Shown in pieces: positions 11,543 to 21,620 of a stretch of 64,000 bases of DNA (position 1 is its first letter; each line of letters opens with the position of its first letter). The stretch is from Aplectana chamaeleonis (taxonomy: Eukaryota > Nematoda > Chromadorea > Rhabditida > Cosmocercidae): contig JAPDOI010000039.1 of the NCBI GenBank assembly GCA_029168955.1, forward strand, positions 1,302,001 to 1,366,000, given 5' to 3'. The notes under the pieces are model-generated. The model was not told where the DNA came from, made no database searches, and saw nothing but the letters and a program-made list of their open reading frames with translations. The translations under genes were made by a program, and so were the position numbers.

Positions 11543-12300
11543 AGGCAGCATACACGCTCACAAACGTGAACGAGATAACAGCATAAATAGGACCGCACGG
11601 CCCCTACCATATCGTCAAATATGTTTGAAGCGCCAAAAACCATCCAGGATGGCAATATCCTCTGGTTCCGAGCCAGATTTACTCTGTTCTCTCGCGCGCT
11701 TGTGCGGAGCGAAGGTAGAGACAGCGATAAATTGTGGGGAGAAGGAGACGCAGCGTACGCACGCAGACGCACGCCACGAACGGAAATAAATCACACTCGG
11801 AAACAGGATATACTTGTCACTTTTCGAGCAATCTTGCCTTCCAGGCCAGTGTTTCCCACCCGTTCGAGTACGAGAATGAGAAAAGAAACTTGAGAAAACA
11901 TGTGATAAGTTAGAGTGATAGCATTACCAAATGGGAATGCACGAGAGAAACAACATTTCAAGAAGTCAGCCAAAGTAGAGCGGCATTCCCAAAAAGGACG
12001 AGGGTTAATTGGTATGCAGACATGTTACATTCAAGCAAATCAAGCTATTTCTCTCGTGCGCTCCCATGAGATAGTGCTATCACTCTATCTTATCACATGT
12101 TTTCTCAAGTTTCATTTCTAATTCTTGTACTCGAACGGGTGGGAAATACAGACGTGGAAGGCAAGATTGCTCAAACATTGTCACATATTGTCATCCTGGA
12201 TGGTTTTTGACGCTTCAAACGTCGTAGACGACATGGTAGGAGCCGTGCGGTCCTATTTATGCTGTTACCTCCACCATGTTTGTGAGTGTGTATGCTGCCC
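11543..12300. mobile_element. Foldback AGGCAG element F, nested in D2
   Basis: Long inverted arms begin AGGCAGCATACACGCTCACA and end with the complement TGTGAGTGTGTATGCTGCCC. It is flanked by TCAA (11539-11542) and TTGA (12301-12304). D1 has the same flanks joined without the element (CCCGTTCAAGGGGTGAC on its complementary strand), which is an empty site. E2 sits in its left arm, and the opposite arm lacks it. It is non-coding, and the termini place it with the TTAA-target superfamily. Confidence 0.85.
11658..11808. mobile_element. Short TA-flanked MITE, family E copy 2, nested in F
   Basis: A 151-bp relative of 8146-8299 with TA at 11656-11657 and 11809-11810. The mirror arm of F reads through without it, so E2 arrived after F formed its palindrome. 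Confidence 0.75.
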
Positions 12301-12581
12301 TTGAGGGGTGACGTCATAAAACGGTTGATGCTTCACTGGGATGGTAATATCAGGTCTACAGGGTGTTGATAGGATGTGAACGCGGAATCGGGGATGGAGA
12401 TCCTTCTCCGATGGGATGTCTACAGCAAAAGCGTTCCCGCGGATAGGTTGTCTACGGCACCAAGGAGGGGGGCGACGGGCAGTTCTCGAGAGGCGATCCA
12501 TGCCCCTTTTGGATGTCTACAGGGAGCATTGCGTGAGGTGACATCTCATTCGTGTCCTGTGGACAACAGCGAACGTCTGAG

Positions 12582-12828
12582 TAGCTGAGTAGAAGGACAA
12601 ATTACCTTTCCTCACCGCGACGATCTTCAATGCTCTCAATGTCTTGTGCGCCATTTCTAGGATCCACCGACTCGTCATGCGCAACTTGTGTGTTGGGTTT
12701 GAATAACCTCAATGTTAGTCTTCGATTCCACAAACTCTGCAACCGATAAGACTCAATGCGTTTTGTCAAGTCAGCTTAGAAAACTCATTTCTAGAGATTA
12801 TCAAACAAAAAATTTAGACACGCATAGT
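12582..12828. other. Short unassigned spacer
   Basis: Nothing recognised between D2 and A2. Confidence 0.35.
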
Positions 12829-12832
12829 TTAA

Positions 12833-13280
12833 AGGCAGTGTTCACGATGATCATCCTCGGTGACTTTCCCCTAGTAAAATGATAGGCGAGAAGGATCCTG
12901 GGATCCCAGTGTCGAAAGAACGGTAGAAAACGAGCCGAGAGTGGCAAAATAACGGCCCCAAACAAAGGTTTTGGAGTTCCCGAACCGCCCCGTGCCCCAT
13001 GTCTGCCCCTTGATGTGATCAAATGAACACTTAGATTACAGGAATGATCAAGTCATGGAAATGCTAATAAGTGAGCTGATCGCTTGATTGCACTGATAGG
13101 CATCATCCTTCATAGCGGTCAATTCCTACACGCTCAAGAATTAACGTAAACAAGAGAGGACCTTTTTTGACTCAAAAACGCGACTTTCGCGTCCTTTCTA
13201 TGCATGCCTTGCGGTATAGGGCACCAGACCTTCCGTAACCGGGGAGATATTGGAAGTGAAATCTATCGTGAACACTGCCT
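12833..13280 (+). mobile_element. TTAA-flanked AGGCAG MITE, copy A2
   Basis: 448 bp with ends AGGCAGTGTTCACGATGA and its complement; perfect TTAA at 12829-12832 and 13281-13284. The interior differs from A1 and A5, so only the ends define membership. Confidence 0.88.
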
Positions 13281-13284
13281 TTAA

Positions 13285-13744
13285 ATGAAAAAATCTTCTT
13301 CTCGCCTTCCATGGTAATTTTTGGCGGCCAACACGTTGTTTTTGAAACAACAGTACAATCTCTGACAGCGCTGTTCATCAAGAACAATCTGATATCAACG
13401 TTTTCCTTCTACTCTACAGTGTATTGCAGAAATACCCTGACCCCTCCATTTTTCTGGTCCTAGACTTCGTGTGAGTTCAGCGTACAAACGTTGATTGTCA
13501 ATCAACACACCACCCGCGAAAACACGTGGGTACGATTTTTCAGAAAATTGGATCAACTGACAAGATATTGACTACAAAAATGTATAAAGTGTTTGTTACA
13601 AAATTCTGCGACTTAACTGAGCCTCTCGCAAAAATTCAAGTCCTGCAGCCTCTGTATCAAATTTTGGGGTCAGTAACAGTAGAAATGAAGGTCTAAAAAG
13701 TATCGTTGCCCAAGGCCACCCCCAAGGATTTTCTTTGGCATGGC
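13285..13744. other. No recognisable feature
   Basis: About 460 bp between A2 and B1 with no supported feature. Confidence 0.3.
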
Positions 13745-13748
13745 CTAG

Positions 13749-14246
13749 AGGCAGCAGACGCTAGAAGAGGTTGTTGAAATAACTACGTTACTGGGTTCGT
13801 GTGGGCCCTAGTAGAACGCCCATCCCGTTAGAAGCGTCAAAAAATAGTTAAAACAACTAACTTCGAGCAAAGCATGTCGAAAAATTTTGTCAACCCCTTC
13901 CATGAGCTTCGACAACCCCGCCCCCAACTAAAAACTCGTTCCTGGTACACGTTCTAACTAGGCCACTGACTGGATTTTGATGCTTCTTACGAGGTGAGCG
14001 TTCTAGTACAAGCTGTGAGAGTCTATTGGCTTAGCTACATACCTCAACCGTTTTGTCGATAATATTCATTGTTTCAACCGAGAGCGGTAAAACTCGTCCA
14101 CTTTTACCCGATAACAAAAGCAACCCTTGTCCCCTTCATTTGCATACAATTTTCGTTGGTTTTTTCGTTAGTTCCGCTTAGTACCATTTTCAAGTCTTCG
14201 ATTTATATCATAAGATCAATATCATTTTCGAGCGTGTCTGCTGCCT
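13749..14246 (+). mobile_element. AGGCAGCAGAC MITE, copy B1
   Basis: 498 bp; starts AGGCAGCAGACGCTAGAAGA and ends GAGCGTGTCTGCTGCCT. The right flank is TTAA and the left is the diverged CTAG. It is colinear with B2 (55487-55983), sharing the GTTGTTGA...AACTAC segment and the two paired phrases on 'gacaaccccgcccc' and 'tctaactaggccact'. Non-coding. Confidence 0.88.
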
Positions 14247-14250
14247 TTAA

Positions 14251-14737
14251 GCCCGTAGTTATACACCAGCGGGGCGCTGCGAAAATAGCAGAACAACTGC
14301 CACTTATGTGGGTCTAAGTGTGCTGAGGCATGCTAAAAAGAAGAGTTATTCCAGGAAAGCGCACCGAAAGACCGCACCGAGCAGTTATACACGCCGCGGC
14401 ACTGTATATGTGCTGTATCCTTGCGGGACCTACCCCACTGGAAATTTGCCAATTTCCATCAGCTGATTATTTTTAAGATCTCAACTTGTTAAAATGCCAC
14501 CAAAACGACATAACAAGCACGGCTATGACAGAAGCAATAGATTTCTAGTGACTTGCAATAAACAAGTGATAGAAGCGTGAAATATCGATAAAATACAGTT
14601 GAAACGCCCAGGAATTTTCGGTCCGCAATATTGCGTCAAAGACGGCGAAGACGCAGCATTGCAGACGAGTCCCTGATCCACGCGGCAAGCGGCGGCAATG
14701 TCATCGCGAGACGTTTTCATTCCGCTGGTGTATAATA
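14251..14737. other. No recognisable feature
   Basis: About 490 bp between B1 and the TATCCG block. I saw no gene or repeat end that I could support. Confidence 0.3.
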
Positions 14738-15125
14738 TACATTGAATCCGACTCACTCATTTCCGGATATCCATCCGAATTAACTGACATTTTCATGATT
14801 CAAAATCCGATTCACCGAAAAATGTCAAACTGAATGATCCAAAATCCGATTCACCGAAAAATGTCAAAATCCGAATGATCCAAAATCCGATTCACCGAAA
14901 AACGTCAAAATCCGAATGATCCTAAATCTGATTCACCGAAAAACGCCAAATGCCGAGTGATCCAAAATCCGATTCACCGAAAAAACGTCAAAATCCGAAT
15001 GATCCAAAATCCGATTCACCGAAAAAACGTCAAAATCCGAATGATCCAAAATCCGATTCACCCAAAAGTGCCATGAGTCGGGTAATGATACGGAGACCGA
15101 ATATCCGAAATATGTCATGATTCGG
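14738..15125. repeat. TATCCG-rich block H1 with 41-bp tandem units
   Basis: Begins TACATTGAATCCGACTCACT. It then has about seven copies of a 41-bp unit containing ATGATCCAAAATCCGATTCA and CCGAAAAA(C/T)GTCAAA, and ends in GAATATCCGAAATATGTCAT. H4 (51620-51993) is the same block in reverse. Open frames through it repeat RILDHSDFDVF-like units because of the repeat. Confidence 0.8.
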
Positions 15126-15221
15126 ATGCAGGTGCGTATTCACACTCGGACATCCAATTGGCGCTCATTGCGAAATTTCCGCCGCATTTCTGCGCATCAT
15201 TAGCGCAGATTTTGCGCATAA

Positions 15222-16326
15222 AGGGTATGGTATACTTTTGCGACACGCGGTCCCGTCGCTCTGCACAGCGACAGCGACAGCCTGTCGCGTAGCTCCTGCC
15301 CTTTAGAGGCAGTGATCCCGATAGAAAAAGTAATGGAGAAAACTGCGGGAATCTGGGTTGTTCGAAAACAGCTGAAGAACTGCGAAGGCTCCGCGGCTAC
15401 AAATGCGCTAAGTTAATAAGGCACAAAGATGCCAATCCGAGCACAGGTGCACTTGGCTGGTGTGTCTGGTCAAAATTCTGCCACGTGCACAGCAACTAGT
15501 AATGTAATTTGCGAGTATACGCACAATTTTTTACACAAAAGAAGTACAAAACTGTTAGTGTTAAAGAAGTTATAACAGTAGAGCTCTATAAAGGCCGTAT
15601 CGACTGTCAGAAGTCAATTACTGATAATCAGTTTTGAGCCAGTTGATGACCTCTGATACTACAAAGCATCACTAGAGTCGTGCACCAGCAAAAAATCTGC
15701 CGATTTTAAACGGCTATTTTAACTTCAAACGGGCTTCTTCATGCTTTTATCTTATAGATCGTACAACGAACCAAGAAAGACTTTCCCAGGAAAAAGATGG
15801 CAATTATTTTCCCATCGTGAACACTGCCTTCAAGGGGTATGGTGCACCTTGTCTGTAATGAGCGACAAATATGCAATCTAACACGAATCGCCGCGGGCTT
15901 CGCATCGTGGCAACAACATCGGTCGTCGTAGATACAGTTTTCGAGTGAGGGTTGCAGCGGCTCTGCAAATGTGCCACAGCGTGTCTCTGCTACTGTCGCT
16001 GTGAAATGCACTGCAACAGCGGTAGGTCGAAAGGACGGGAGCTCCGCGACAGGCGTTCGCTGTGCAGAGTGACTTGTGTCGCCAAATCATACCGTACCCC
16101 TGAACCTGTTGCTGTCGCAGTGCACTGCATAGCAACAGCGACAGTGGTAGCGACAGGCCTCTGCACATTTGCTGTTTGTCAGCCCTCTGCAGCACGTGGC
16201 TGCGACAGACGCGCGATTACTGCTCCTACGTCGGCCGATGCCGTTGCTCCGATGCGGGTCACGCCGCGATTTGTGCTAGATTGCATGCCTGTCGCTCATG
16301 ACAGCGACAAACTACGTAATACCCCT
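15222..16326. mobile_element. Foldback element J (GGGTATGG...), with A3 nested
   Basis: Left end AGGGTATGGTATACTTTTGC; right end complementary CAGGGGTATTACGTAGTTTG read from 16325. The interior is rich in CGACAG and contains several inverted internal copies (16030-16108 mirrors 15225-15305; 15831 starts another AAGGGGTATGG end). The CAGGGG end resembles hAT, but no clean 8-bp duplication could be read, so the class is uncertain. It may be two overlapping copies. Confidence 0.55.
15307..15829 (+). mobile_element. AGGCAG MITE, copy A3, nested in J
   Basis: 523 bp with ends AGGCAGTGATCCCGATAGAA and CATCGTGAACACTGCCT. Flanks TTAG and TCAA are degraded from TTAA. Confidence 0.8.
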
Positions 16327-16495
16327 GGATGACATTGATCCTCTTCGTTTTTGTTTGTGCGAGTATGGCGCATTGAGGGTACGATTGGCACCCAAAAACC
16401 ATGTGTATTGATCAAACGGGCAGCTCTTGTCGAAGAGGTTTAGATAGGAACTCAAGGAAATTTAGGAATTCGGTGTGGGGGATTGGTACTCGTGA

Positions 16496-16720
16496 GGGAC
16501 TATCCTAAACAGGGAGGGGCACTCAAGTAAAAGTCAGAAATGAAATGACCCACCGCATAGAAATCAATGAAAAACCTGATAAAAGATGCTTGATGCTGCT
16601 ATCAATCACTGTTGTTGATAAAATTCTATAGAAACACTTCGATTGATAGCGTAATAGATCGGTGGTTCATTTTATTTCTGACTTTTACTTGAGTGCCCCC
16701 CCCCCGTTTAGGATAGTCCC
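16496..16720. mobile_element. MITE I with about 65-bp TIRs and 7-bp duplication
   Basis: 225 bp; starts GGGACTATCCTAAAC and ends GTTTAGGATAGTCCC. Direct copies of CTCGTGA lie at 16489-16495 and 16721-16727. The right arm has a run of ten C where the left has a shorter, interrupted G run. The superfamily is not clear from the duplication length. Confidence 0.85.
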
Positions 16721-16912
16721 CTCGTGATGCTCATTTATACTAATGCTTAAACATTACACTCACTTCGAAGATATTGTAAAGAAGGAACACACTTTTTCGG
16801 AGATATAGTATATGAATATAAATGAATTGTTCAGTCATGGTGCGGTAGAAAATCCTTTTTTTCGTAAAGATTTTCGCCGGACTATAGATTATCGATAGAC
16901 TTTTCGCATTAT

Positions 16913-17186
16913 ACCAACTTGTATCCGACCGGATATCCGACTCGGATATTCGGATTCCAACTCACCGAAAAAAGCTCGAAATCAGAGTGATCCAAAATCC
17001 GAATCACCGAAAAACGTGATTTTCGGATTGATCCGAAATCCGACTATCCGTTTAGCCCCCAACCGGATTATCCTATGTTGCTTTTTTGAGTCTATCCGTT
17101 TGAGTCGGATATCCACGGCCTTTGGTTTTTGAGTTATCCGAAATCCGAGTATCCGAAAATTTTTGATTCGGATCCAATATATAGTG
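16913..17186. repeat. TATCCG-rich block H2
   Basis: Repeated GGATATCCGACTCGGATATTC and GATCCAAAATCCGAATCACC motifs, ending GATTCGGATCCAATATATAG. It corresponds in reverse to 47042-47328. It forms one end of R1. Confidence 0.75.
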
Positions 17187-17294
17187 TATAACTACGGCCT
17201 AACCCAGTCCTTCGGAACCGCCGCCTGATGACAAACAGAACAAGGCGGATACGCTCTAAGAAGGTAAGAAGTGGTCATCCTACACTTCCCGATA

Positions 17295-17610
17295 ATCTGT
17301 GTTGTTCATAAGACATGGGGCGAACACGTGGTTGAGCTTGTCATACCACCTGAATCTGACCGAACCCATGGGTCTTCCTCCAAGTTCCTATTCAAGGATG
17401 GATGCAGATCCTCGTGTATCATTCCATTGTTCAGTATAACCATAATGCGCGCCCAGATTGAAATCAGTCGTGACAGGAAAAAGGTATTCTAAAAAAGGCG
17501 TATCCCCGAATAGGACCTTCGAAGGAGAAAGACCTACGGGTTCGGTCAGTATGAGATGATATGACGAGCTGAACCACGTAACCGCACCATCTAGTATGAA
17601 GAACACAGAT
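17295..17610. mobile_element. TA-flanked foldback MITE M
   Basis: 316 bp with inverted arms of about 110 bp beginning ATCTGTGTTGTTCATA, and TA at 17293-17294 and 17611-17612. The arms share GACCGAACCCRTRGGTCTT. It lies 6 bp from K1. Non-coding. Confidence 0.8.
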
Positions 17611-17616
17611 TATATA

Positions 17617-17896
17617 CTAAGCTTATCTGGGCCAAATTCCGGTCCGCAATCGCGTCTCGACACGCTTTGCGGCCGCACGCCACCGAGTCAGAAGAGCTTC
17701 TAGCGCCGCAGCCGCCGAACTGCTGACTCTAGGTGGGTTTTGGGAACTGGAAACTAAGAAAAAATTGAAGAAAATGGTGTAAAAAAGCCACATCGAGTCG
17801 GCTTTGGTGCTGGAAACCCGACTGGCTCGAGCGCGTACGGCTGCAAAGCGTGTGGAGACGCAACTGCGGACCGGAAGTTGGCCCAGATAAGCACAG
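17617..17896. mobile_element. Palindromic MITE K1 (CTGTGCTT family)
   Basis: 280 bp with long arms containing TCCGGTCCGCAAT, CTCGACACGC and TTTGCGGCCGCAC, flanked by TA at 17615-17616 and 17897-17898. Other copies are K2 (28521-28781) and K3 (29772-30047). Confidence 0.88.
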
Positions 17897-18200
17897 TAGA
17901 AGGTTGGGAAGAGCACTCCTTACCTTTAAGCAGCGGATTGGCTTTTTCTTTTTGCCAGCAGAACGACGCGTGCTTGGTTGCAGGTCTCTTCGCCTCTACG
18001 GCTTACTTGTTCACCGAACCTTAGATCCGTTGAAAACTAGTTGTGCATCATTGGTCGTTGAGCCACCGTTCAGAGCAGATGAAACAAGACACGGTTCATC
18101 TCAATTTATTCGTCCTCAGCGAATGGACGCTGAAGAAAAGCGGCGGCTTTCAAAAGTTGGGTTGAACCATGCCAAACAGAGTCCTTGACGGTAGCCTTAA

Positions 18201-18649
18201 AGGCAGTGTTCACGATGAATATCGCCCTTGAGATCGACCCAAATATGGGATTGTTTGGTTGTGAGGTAACTAATAGTGAAGACACAGCGAAGAAAAACAT
18301 TCAGAGTAAGCTAAAATGACGGTTTCTAACGTTCAGGGCGTGTACGAGAATTATGGGCCCAGCTGATTTCCGCAAGCGCGCGCTAACCGCGAAATGTGCG
18401 CGAATCAGTCAGACTTGGCGCGGCAGAATTGTTTGGCAATTAGCCGTCGAAAACGTGCGTGGCGCTACGAACTCGTCCGAATGGGGGGCGGACCGGGATA
18501 GGTACGCGCACTGGGATAATTTTCAAAGCCGTTTTCATCGATTTCTGGCCCGTTTTTGCTGATTTTTTCGATCCTATCCTCTCCAGAATCTGCAGACTTA
18601 GTGTTTGACACTGAAATTTCGAGAATGAGATTTATCGTGGACACTGCTT
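18201..18649 (+). mobile_element. TTAA-flanked AGGCAG MITE, copy A4
   Basis: 449 bp; starts AGGCAGTGTTCACGATGAAT and ends TTTATCGTGGACACTGCTT. Perfect TTAA at 18197-18200 and 18650-18653. Confidence 0.88.
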
Positions 18650-18653
18650 TTAA

Positions 18654-19181
18654 GGAAGGACAAATATGTAGACCACTAGCTTAATATTTCCGGTGAATCT
18701 CACCCTAAAAGATTTGATACACAGACTTCAGAAAAGAAACTGAATTTCCGCGAGAACGTCAGCTATAACTTGCAACTGCCAGTTTCGACCTTTTTTGAAG
18801 TAAGTATCTTGACAGTCGATCCAATCTTCTGAAAGATCGTACCCAGGGGTCTTCAAGGGTACTGTTTCGATTGGCAATCTTATTCACTGAAGTGAAACGA
18901 AGTCTAGGGCTAAGAAAATGGAGGTATTTCCTGAAATTTCGCAACGCACTGTATGATAAATGCATCTTTGAAGCGCCCCTCAACTATTGCGCATAGGTGA
19001 GAGTCGATTTTCCCTGTTTGTCCACGGATTTCGCCTTTTTTCAGAGCCCATTTCGTGCTCTCCTAATATTTAGGAACAAAAATTCTCGAAATCGGTTAAC
19101 CTCTGGCAGCATGCTTTTGTTGAAGATTTGTGAAACTGACCCTCAATTCCTCTGTCACGCTAGCCCTTCTTGAATTCAGAA
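18654..19181. other. No recognisable feature
   Basis: About 530 bp between A4 and the candidate exon. Nothing supported. Confidence 0.3.
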
Positions 19182-19417
19182 CTAATCGAGCGCCGTAGAT
19201 TTCTGCTTAAAAGGAGAAATTCAGAGATATCAAATTTTACACAAAAGACATTTCGCACCTGTCTGCCATCAGGAGAGCCTTCGACCCACAGTGACCGCCT
19301 TCTATTCATTTCTGGAGCTGAGCCATTCGGAGTAGGACGATTTTCGTAGAAACCTATTGGAAGCAAATTGAAGTTATCCTCTAGAAGAAGACCTTCTTCG
19401 TTTTGATGATGGCTCAC
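19182..19417 (-). CDS. Candidate cellular exon(s), unknown protein
   Basis: A minus-strand frame with non-repetitive, protein-like composition, including LEDNFNLLPIGFYENRPTP and EMNRRRSLWVEGSPDGRQ. The frame crosses a good donor (CAG|GTGCGA at 19258) and 56 bp later a T-rich acceptor ending TTTTAAGCAG (19203). Splicing there gives a short tail, KSTALD, and a stop at 19182. No ATG is visible; the frame opens after a stop at 19433-19435, so if real this is probably the last two exons of a gene lying to the right. I do not recognise the family. The splice pair could be chance. Confidence 0.35.
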
Positions 19418-19912
19418 TATAGTTATGTCATTTCAATGATTCCGGATTAAACAGTTTCAATACTGGCCAGTCAGAAATTGAAATAGCAAAATCGCATCTT
19501 TCGAGTACTACTCGATATTCGTACCGTAAAAAAAGGTGGCATTCGAATATAATTTTAAACCCGGACCTCGAAAAAGGGGTCATTCGAATCTACATATACA
19601 ATATGCGGTCATTTTGCCCAGAGCGTAACTATGTTATGACTTACTTGTTCGGACATGGGGCGTTCGCAGCTGCCGATAATTCCTGTTCCGATCGCCACCT
19701 CGACGTTGCCCAACGCTCATTGTTTTGTTCTCTCGACATTCCGCTGAAAAATCTCCAGGAATATAAAAGCCGAAGTCACTATCACTAAAGTCTGGGCACT
19801 CGTCGGGCGTTCTGCGTCTCAAACTCCTCCCATCAGCAAACGGTCATGTTGCATGCTCAGGCAAACCATCGCTCCGAGCGGGACCGGCTCCTCCCAATTA
19901 TGACGTCATCGC
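19418..19912. other. No firm feature
   Basis: If the exon call at 19182-19417 is correct this would be upstream intron. From about 19856 it has a CAGGCAAACC...GGGACCGG stretch resembling, in reverse, 23740-23797, but without a matching duplication. Confidence 0.3.
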
Positions 19913-19987
19913 CCGGACAGCGGCCGAGGGGCCAACTGGCACCGCGGTCCCTGTCCGGTGCCAGTTCGCCCCTCGGCCGCTGTCCGG
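19913..19987. repeat. GC-rich 32-bp inverted repeat (hairpin)
   Basis: Arms 19913-19944 and 19956-19987 are complementary with one mismatch, around an 11-base loop. Arm content is CCGGACAGCGGCCGAGGGGC followed by AACTGGCACCG. No T tract follows, so this is not a terminator; it is probably a MITE core. Confidence 0.85.
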
Positions 19988-20239
19988 TCGCTCACGGCAA
20001 CAACAGTGCGAGCAGTGTTAGCCAGACCGTCACTTGGTACACTGCAATCACGGACACAGCATTAGATTCCACTGCCAATTGTAGTACTTACGCTTTCGAC
20101 AGCTTCAACTATCCTCCGTCCTTATCCTCCGTGATAGAATCTTCGCGTTGCAAAATGTGGGCGGGTTGGTGGTGCGTGCTGCATTGTGGAGATGTAGAGA
20201 TCGTTTTAAGGGAAACTTGCACGGACAACGATTAGCCAT

Positions 20240-20745
20240 TAGTGCGGAGCGTGGGCCGCGTCATTCAAAATAGCAAACGCTTCATGAGAAGCGTGCTACA
20301 CGTCATGGAAAAAGAGTCGCGCTCAACGAGAAGCGTGCGCAGCATCATGGAAAATGGGTGCCGCATTATTAGAAGCGTGCTCCGTATCATAGAAACTGAG
20401 TCACGCTTCATAAAAAGCGTGCTCCGCGTTATGGAAAATGAGTCGCCCTTCATGTGAAGCGTGCTTCGTGTTATGGAAACTGAGTCACACATCATATGAA
20501 GCGTGAGCCGCATCATGAAATATGAGTCGCGCCTTATTAGAAGCGTGCGTAGCGTGATGAAAAATGAGTCGCGCACCATGAGAAGCGTGAGCCGTGTCAT
20601 GGAAAATGAGTCGCGCGCCATGATAAGCGTGCGCCGCTTCATGAAAAATGAGTCGCGCACCATGAGAAGCGTCTTCCGCGTCATGGAAAATGACTCGCGT
20701 GTTTTGAGAGGCGTGCGCCGTGTGATGGAAAATGAGTATCGCTAG
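20240..20745. repeat. 42-bp tandem repeat, open on both strands (14-residue periodic frames)
   Basis: About twelve units of 42 bp, each like AAGCGTGCTCCGCGTCATGG followed by AAAATGAGTCGCGC. Because 42 is a multiple of three, frames stay open. The + strand reads RSVLRVMENESRxM units (20242-20457, 20503-20745) and the - strand reads TLLMVRDSFSMTR units (20265-20684, 139 codons). Units differ by substitutions but almost never by indels. There is no start context, signal peptide or flanking exon evidence, so I treat it as a minisatellite rather than a gene. Confidence 0.8.
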
Positions 20746-20899
20746 ATAGGCAGCTTTATGGCCATGCGGAGCTTTCTTCGCCCATCTCGATCAATCGCCT
20801 AATTTGTAAGTTTTATTCACGTTCACACAAGTTTTGAGAAGGACACGTTCTGATAGAAGCCCGGCACGCACAGCACCCCTAAACCCGAGCACTGCTATT

Positions 20900-21130
20900 T
20901 TACCCACTTCCTACTGGCAAAGTCAGTTCTCAACATGTTCCAACCTTGCGTTGGGTAATCTTCTGATCTAGGGTCGTATGGTATAAGTATTCCGGTAGAA
21001 TGTTTTGAGAAATCCCAGTGTGCGTTAGGCATTAGGCTAACGATGGCATTGATAATATTAGTGACAGCCGCTACTGCTGCGCTGCCCCCACCCGCAGTAG
21101 CTGCTGTCACTAATATTATCAATACCATCG
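20900..21130 (-). other. Protein-like minus-strand frame with a 37-bp hairpin
   Basis: A frame from about 21158 to 20897 includes SLMPNAHWDFSKHSTGILI and PYDPRSEDYPTQGWNMLRT, which looks like real protein rather than repeat translation. Its first part lies in a hairpin at 21041-21130: two 37-base arms with two mismatches around a 16-base loop. This could be a gene fragment beside a small foldback, or chance. No homologue recognised. Confidence 0.3.
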
Positions 21131-21620
21131 ACTCGTGTCGTCCTCGGGCACGTTGCATGCGCCGGGTCCCTGTCTACTCGTCTTGTGTTTCTATCTAATG
21201 CTACCTTTCAACTGGTCCGAAGCCTGTTTTTTTGCGAAATATATGCTATAATTCAATTATATTCTTTGGTGCTACGTCTATGTATTTACTTTGAGGTTAA
21301 CCACCAAACCTGCCATGTTGACAGAATATCTGAGCCACCTTAAAACTAGATGATGGCTTTTGCAAAAGTTTTCGACGAAGCTTAACTAGTGATAGTGGAT
21401 TTTGATTTTGCGGCTTCGGTGTTTTCTGGTTTATGCGAGAAGTTTAGGCCTCGAAGCTCCAAAGTTATGTATGATGGCTGAGTCCTCAATCATTAGTATT
21501 TTCTGTAAATTATCGATCGTTTTTTTTTGAAAATTCGATTCTCGCCCTTTTTATCGACTTTCAAAATAACGATCAATAATTGACGAAAAAATACTTTCGA
21601 TTAGGAACTTAACCGTTGTA

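Larger units (their letters stand above)
9435..12581 (+). mobile_element. CTCAGACG-terminal transposon D2 (long member, carrying nested MITEs)
   Basis: Left end CTCAGACGTTCGCTGTTGTC at 9435 and its complement ending at 12581, with TA on both sides. Both terminal blocks (9435-9700 and 11440-12581) align with the 705-bp element D1 at 45194-45898 in opposite orientation. D2 is larger because it contains G1, C2, F and E2 plus about 1 kb of other DNA (9700-10360, 10575-11270) absent from D1. I found no transposase in that extra DNA. One element rather than two end fragments is an inference from colinearity with D1. Confidence 0.65.
15130..17186 (+). mobile_element. Large dispersed repeat R1, copy 1 (with nested insertions)
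   Basis: Pieces at 15150-15221, 16328-16490, 16730-16912 and 16913-17186 match, in order and on the opposite strand, the continuous 660-bp copy at 47040-47700. What is missing from that copy is accounted for by J (15222-16326), A3 inside it and element I (16496-16720). Element class unknown; the TATCCG end block is its most distinctive part. Confidence 0.7.
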
